A DNA stretch of 9,258 nucleotides, from the NCBI GenBank assembly GCA_947497635.1, contig CANMHZ010000032.1, positions 1-9,258 of the forward strand, in the 5' to 3' direction. The notes below the pieces were generated by a model that was given only the letters and a program-made list of their open reading frames with translations, did not search any database and was not told where the DNA came from. Within the stretch, counting starts at the first letter, position 1. Each line of letters begins with the position of its first letter. Below are positions 5,959-9,258 of this stretch, one piece after another. This DNA comes from Helicobacteraceae bacterium. GTDB taxonomy: Bacteria > Campylobacterota > Campylobacteria > Campylobacterales > Sulfurimonadaceae. The position numbers were made by a program, and so were the translations under genes.

Positions 5959-6093
5959 TTTGACTCCCTTAATGAACTGTTTTTTCAGAAATACACGAAT
6001 ATTGTGGTATTAAAATCCATTTTCATAGAAGTTTAATGCTAAAAACACTAGAATATCCTAATTTTACCCTATAAATTAAAGGTTTAGACAATA
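5959..6093. promoter_or_regulatory. Divergent bioA / ppiD-like intergenic region
   Basis: This 135-base AT-rich gap must hold the promoters of bioA (leftward) and of the ppiD-like-ftsA-ftsZ operon (rightward). For bioA only the GGGAG ribosome site is clear; I see no good -10 close to it. A TAAAAT on the minus strand (6061-6066) would give a leader of about 95 bases. I see no riboswitch-like fold and no obvious inverted repeat for a biotin repressor. Confidence 0.5.
6049..6054 (+). promoter_or_regulatory. Possible -10 box for the ppiD-like/ftsA/ftsZ operon
   Basis: TAGAAT matches five of six -10 bases. It would start transcription near 6061 and give a leader of about 33 bases containing the AAAGG ribosome site (6078-6082, a rather long 11 bases before the ATG). 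A second candidate, TATAAA at 6070-6075, lies so close to the gene that the ribosome site would be lost, so I prefer the first. There is no -35 of note. Confidence 0.3.
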
Positions 6094-7446
6094 ATGATCA
6101 CATGGATGCAGCGCCACAGGAAATATCTCGTCATTACAATATGGGTTTCAACCATCGCTTTTATTGGTGCAGGCTTCGTAGGATGGGGGCAGTATGATTA
6201 CGGTGATAAGGCAGGAGCTGTTGCTAAAGTCGGAAGTGTAACCATAACAGCTGAAGAGCTTCAAAAGTCGTACGGCAATCTTTTTAACCAATACAACCAG
6301 CTCTTTCAAGGCAAATTGGACGAACAGAAAGCAAAAGAATTTGGATTGCAACGCCAAGCCCTCAAAATGCTGACGGATCAAGCGCTTGTTCTCAATTTGG
6401 CGGCGAGCTATGGCCTTCAAGTAAGTGATGATGAACTTTTGAGCCTTATAAAATCTCAAAGTTCATTCGTGAAAGATGGAGTTTTCAATAAACAGCTCTA
6501 TACCGATATCCTTCGCCAAAATCATCTCAACACAAAAGAGTATGAAACGTCAATGCGTCGTGAGCTATTGATTCAAAAAACGCTCTACCTCTTTGCTCCA
6601 ACCATTAGCCCAATGGAAAAATCAACAGTGGCGTACGCGATGGGCGTGGCGGACAAAGTTGAGTACAAACAACTTACCACTGATTCGGTCTCAATTGTTC
6701 CTGATGAAGTTGCTTTAAAAGCGTATTGGGAGAAAAATAAAGCTCAATTTAAAAAGCCGGCAAGTTATGAACTTTCATTGGTCCGTTCTCCTATTGTTGC
6801 TACCCTCAGTGATTCTGACGCTGAAAAAGAAGCGCTTAGACGTTATATTGATTTCAAAAAGGGCTCTCTCCCCGCAACTATTACCATAGAGAAAATGAGC
6901 CTTACCGCTGATTCTACGACGTTTTCTCCTGAACTTATAAAAGAAATCGCAGGATTAAGTTCGACTAAACCTTTCTTGAAACCACGAAAAGTTAGGAATG
7001 ACTACGTTATTATTAAACTCAACAAAGCAAATCCATCCTCTTCCAAAACATACGAAGAAGCAAAAGCAGAAGCAATGGTTGGCTATAGTGCCGAAATGAA
7101 AAAAAGTAAGCTTCAAGAATTAGCACAAAATAGTTATAAAAGCTTTCATGGGACAATAAGTGACTTTATCACAAACAAAGAGAATACCTCTTTGGCAGGA
7201 TTACCAGCAGCTGAATCAGCTGAATTTATCAGCAAGCTCTTTACTTCCAAAGAAAAACAAGGATTTTTCACTTTAAAGTCAGGAAATGTTATGCTTTACA
7301 CTATTTTGGAACAAAAATTGCTTCAAGATCCAAATATAGCTGATGAGAATACTGTTATGAAATTAAAGGGAAATGTACTCAATCAAAAGCTACTAAAAAT
7401 GCTTGAGAGTAAGTATCCAGTTGAAATCTATGCAAAGGGGATTTGA
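6094..7446 (+). CDS. SurA-N/PpiD-like inner-membrane periplasmic chaperone
   Basis: 450 residues, built like PpiD: a short cytoplasmic N-terminus with basic residues (MITWMQRHRK), a membrane anchor (about 11-31), then a long periplasmic part. Residues 40-170 form a SurA-N/SurA-N3-type helical domain: AKVGSVTITAEELQKSY (44-60), the GLQRQALKMLTDQALVLNLAASYGLQVSDDELLSLI stretch (84-119) and the FVKDGVFNKQLYTDILRQNHL element (125-145), which is very typical. A PpiD-style segment follows (210-310), ending RKVRNDYVIIKL (298-309), then a helical C-terminal domain. E. coli PpiD has about 620 residues; here the parvulin region is short and lacks a recognisable active site (no clear HIL start, no GGDLG loop), so chaperone rather than prolyl isomerase activity is inferred. 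ATG start. It precedes ftsA with no gap, an order I recall from H. pylori (HP0977-HP0978), so its level is probably tied to division genes. Confidence 0.87.
   Translation: MITWMQRHRKYLVITIWVSTIAFIGAGFVGWGQYDYGDKAGAVAKVGSVTITAEELQKSYGNLFNQYNQLFQGKLDEQKAKEFGLQRQALKMLTDQALVLNLAASYGLQVSDDELLSLIKSQSSFVKDGVFNKQLYTDILRQNHLNTKEYETSMRRELLIQKTLYLFAPTISPMEKSTVAYAMGVADKVEYKQLTTDSVSIVPDEVALKAYWEKNKAQFKKPASYELSLVRSPIVATLSDSDAEKEALRRYIDFKKGSLPATITIEKMSLTADSTTFSPELIKEIAGLSSTKPFLKPRKVRNDYVIIKLNKANPSSSKTYEEAKAEAMVGYSAEMKKSKLQELAQNSYKSFHGTISDFITNKENTSLAGLPAAESAEFISKLFTSKEKQGFFTLKSGNVMLYTILEQKLLQDPNIADENTVMKLKGNVLNQKLLKMLESKYPVEIYAKGI
7435..7440 (+). promoter_or_regulatory. Ribosome binding site deciding the ftsA start
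   Basis: AAGGGG lies 2 bases before the TTG at 7443 but 8 bases before the in-frame TTG at 7449. The second spacing is normal, the first too short, so 7449 is the likelier start. The site lies within the last codons of the ppiD-like gene. Confidence 0.6.
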
Positions 7447-7448
7447 TT

Positions 7449-8888
7449 TTGAAACGAACGGTTTTAGCCATTGATATCGGTTCGACGAAAGTCTGTGCCA
7501 TTATTGCCGAGATTAGTGACGATAATAGTGCCCAAATAATTGGTGCAGGTATTGCCAAAGCGCAAGGTCTTCGAAAAGGGAGTATCACTAATATTGAGCT
7601 TGCTTCCAAATCGATTAAAAGTGCTCTTAATGATGCCAAGCGAGTAGCGGGAACGGATTTAAAGAGTGCTATCGTTACTATTTCTGGTGCTTATACTAAG
7701 AGTCTTAATTCTAGTGGTATCGTTAATATTCCAGACAAAGAGATTACGCTCAAAGAAATCAATCGAGTTATGCATACATCACTGTATAACGCGAATATCC
7801 CCAATGAATTTGAAGTGCTTCATGCGCTTCCATACAATTTCAAAGTAGATGATCAAGACTTTATTGAAGATCCACTGGGGATGAATGCGTCACGTTTGGA
7901 AGTTGAGACTCATATTATTACAACCGTTAAGAGTAATCTAAATAATCTTCGCAAGGCAGTAAAAGCTGCAGGTGTTGATGTTGAGAGTGTTGTTCTAAGT
8001 GGATACGCTTCCGCGATTGCTGTCTTGAACCCTGATGAAAAAGAGTTGGGTGCTGCAGTTGTGGATATGGGGGGAAATACGAGTAATATCGTTATTCATT
8101 CCGGACATGGAATTCGTTATAACGATTTTCTAGGTGTTGGTTCCAATCATATTACGAATGATCTCTCTATGGCATTGCACACACCGCTTCAAACGGCAGA
8201 TAATGTCAAAATGAACTACGGTTCCCTTTATGCTCCAAGTAATGATTTAATCGAACTTCCTGTTATTGGGGATGAGAATACGACCCATGAAGTTTCCTTG
8301 GAAGTGGTACATAACGTCATCTATGCACGAGTAGAAGAGACCTTGATGATTATTGCTCAATCCATTGAGAAAAGTGGACTTAGAGATCATTTGGGGGCAG
8401 GTGTTGTTCTTACAGGTGGATTTACCAAAATCGAGGGGCTTCGAGAACTGGCTGTTGCCATTCTTGACAATATGCCTGTACGCCTTGCAAAACCCTCTGA
8501 TATGGGGGGACTGTTTGATACATTACGTGACCCCGCATACTCGGGGGCAGTAGGACTTATCAAATACTCAGCTGGTGGATATACTCGTTATGAAATAGAT
8601 GTCAATAAACGAATGCGTCATGCAGGAGAAGAGATACACTATAACGAGGCTCCAAATATTGAGGATGAGCCTCTTAACTCGTATATGACCCATCAATCGC
8701 CACAACAGTCAGTGCCAGTTCAACGCTCTGGAAGTACACCTAAAAGTGCACCTAAAGTGAATGTAGAACCCAAGCAAAAAACAACAGAGTTATCAAAAAT
8801 GCTTGGCCTTGGCAGTAAGTCAGATGCCAAGAACGATGAACCCAACCCGATTTCCAAGTTTTGGAATTGGGCAACCCAATTATTTTAA
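7449..8888 (+). CDS. ftsA: Cell division protein FtsA (actin-like, membrane tether of the Z-ring)
   Basis: 479 residues from TTG at 7449 (481 from the in-frame TTG at 7443, whose TTGA overlaps the upstream stop). FtsA binds ATP, polymerises like actin, holds FtsZ to the inner membrane and recruits later division proteins. Seen: phosphate-1 loop AIDIGSTK (7-14), the FtsA-specific 1C subdomain (about 80-160), phosphate-2 loop VVDMGGNTSNIVI (204-216), adenosine motif VVLTGGFTKIEGL (319-331), and DPAYSGAVGLIKY (361-373). A linker rich in P, S, Q and K (about 398-462) leads to NPISKFWNWATQLF at the very end (466-479), the amphipathic membrane-targeting helix. E. coli FtsA has 420 residues; the extra length is in the linker, which carries a tandem STPK/SAPK repeat (429-436). 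It lies between the ppiD-like gene and ftsZ (18-base gap), so FtsA and FtsZ are probably co-transcribed. Confidence 0.97.
   Translation: MKRTVLAIDIGSTKVCAIIAEISDDNSAQIIGAGIAKAQGLRKGSITNIELASKSIKSALNDAKRVAGTDLKSAIVTISGAYTKSLNSSGIVNIPDKEITLKEINRVMHTSLYNANIPNEFEVLHALPYNFKVDDQDFIEDPLGMNASRLEVETHIITTVKSNLNNLRKAVKAAGVDVESVVLSGYASAIAVLNPDEKELGAAVVDMGGNTSNIVIHSGHGIRYNDFLGVGSNHITNDLSMALHTPLQTADNVKMNYGSLYAPSNDLIELPVIGDENTTHEVSLEVVHNVIYARVEETLMIIAQSIEKSGLRDHLGAGVVLTGGFTKIEGLRELAVAILDNMPVRLAKPSDMGGLFDTLRDPAYSGAVGLIKYSAGGYTRYEIDVNKRMRHAGEEIHYNEAPNIEDEPLNSYMTHQSPQQSVPVQRSGSTPKSAPKVNVEPKQKTTELSKMLGLGSKSDAKNDEPNPISKFWNWATQLF
8733..8756 (+). repeat. 12-bp tandem repeat in the ftsA linker
   Basis: AGTACACCTAAA (8733-8744) is followed at once by AGTGCACCTAAA (8745-8756), differing at one base. 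In frame it encodes STPK-SAPK in the disordered linker before the membrane-targeting helix. A recent slippage duplication is the simplest reading. Confidence 0.7.
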
Positions 8889-8906
8889 ACACACCTAGGA
8901 GCAAGC

Positions 8907-9258
8907 ATGGAACCATTTTCAATACAAGAATCAACAACATTAACAGGGGCGCGGATTGTAGCAGTCGGTGTCGGCGGCGGCGGTGGAAATATGATTGGGC
9001 ATATGCTCAAAGAGCAAATCCCTGGAATTGAACTTATTATTGCCAATACTGATGCACAAGCATTGGATAAATGTACAGCCTCAACAAAGATACAAATTGG
9101 GGTTAAGCTAACTAAAGGTTTAGGCGCGGGGATGAAGCCTGACGTGGGTAGAGAGTCTGCGTTGGAAAACTTTGAAGATTTAGCACGTGCTTTGGATGGT
9201 GCTGATATCGTTTTTGTTGCTGCAGGATTGGGCGGTGGTACGGGTACGGGTGCTGCTC
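8907..9258 (+). CDS. ftsZ: Cell division GTPase FtsZ, N-terminal part (runs off right edge)
   Basis: Tubulin-like GTPase that forms the cytokinetic ring at mid-cell. 117 codons are visible of roughly 370-400. After a short N-terminal tail come IVAVGVGGGGGNMIGHM (17-33, T1 nucleotide loop; the NMI variant instead of NAV is what I associate with Campylobacterota), ANTDAQAL (46-53, T2), IQIGVKLTKGLGAGMKPDVGRESA (62-85, T3 region) and the tubulin signature GGGTGTG (109-115, T4) just before the edge. The start is ATG with AGGAG (8897-8901) 5 bases upstream, the best ribosome site in the window, fitting a highly made protein. It follows ftsA by 18 bases with no terminator between. The catalytic T7 loop and the C-terminal FtsA-binding peptide lie outside the window. 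Confidence 0.97.
   Translation, partial: MEPFSIQESTTLTGARIVAVGVGGGGGNMIGHMLKEQIPGIELIIANTDAQALDKCTASTKIQIGVKLTKGLGAGMKPDVGRESALENFEDLARALDGADIVFVAAGLGGGTGTGAA

Noticed and set aside
6070..6075. TATAAA as the promoter of the ppiD-like gene
   Set aside because: Transcription would begin at or past the AAAGG ribosome site, leaving a leader of about 12 bases without it; the upstream TAGAAT fits better.
6148..6459. 103-codon minus-strand frame within the ppiD-like gene
   Set aside because: Antisense to a clear SurA-N domain; composition and lack of a ribosome site mark it as a shadow.
1..9258. Mobile element, CRISPR, phage or toxin-antitoxin content
   Set aside because: All sequence is accounted for by housekeeping genes with uniform codon style; no transposase, inverted terminal repeats or spaced repeat array seen.

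Overview
The window looks like a chromosomal housekeeping region of a Campylobacterota (epsilonproteobacterial) genome, most likely a Sulfurimonas/Sulfuricurvum-type free-living member. The grounds are the DUF2018-family protein (a family I know mainly from Helicobacter and relatives), the gene order bioA <> SurA-N/PpiD-like > ftsA > ftsZ, the order DUF2018 > small secreted protein > polyprenyl synthase (both as I remember them from H. pylori), and AT-leaning sequence with weak -35 boxes. The genus is an inference; no rRNA or species marker is present. I see no mobile element, CRISPR array, tRNA or prophage signature.

Layout. (1) Positions 1-1186, minus strand: a three-gene operon read right to left, namely a DUF2018 protein, a small secreted protein of unknown function, and the N-terminal half of a long-chain polyprenyl diphosphate synthase that runs off the left edge. 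(2) 1187-1332: a divergent promoter region with an extended -10 on each strand and a 10-bp direct repeat of 11-bp period inside the rightward promoter. (3) 1333-3425, plus strand: a two-gene operon with an ATGA overlap, made of an EAL-HDOD signalling protein with a degenerate EAL domain and a membrane protein with a SPOR-like periplasmic domain and a helical cytoplasmic tail. This is the least explained part of the window. (4) 3422-5958, minus strand: bioA, then rsmH (16S rRNA m4C1402 methyltransferase), then a small FtsL-like single-pass coiled-coil protein. The last gene meets the plus-strand operon tail to tail, with the two stop codons overlapping. (5) 5959-6093: a second divergent intergenic region. 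(6) 6094-9258, plus strand: a SurA-N/PpiD-like periplasmic chaperone, ftsA, and the first 117 codons of ftsZ.

Cell division and envelope work dominate: FtsA and FtsZ form the early Z-ring, the FtsL-like protein would join the later divisome, the PpiD-like protein would help secreted proteins fold at the inner membrane, and the polyprenyl synthase makes quinone side chains (or the undecaprenyl-type carrier, less likely). The SPOR-like protein may also belong to the envelope/division theme, since SPOR domains bind septal glycan; together with its EAL-HDOD partner it is the best candidate for an undescribed system here. Spacing is tight throughout and four starts are non-ATG (GTG at 478, 894 and 4628; TTG for ftsA). 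There is no gene-free stretch longer than 146 bases.
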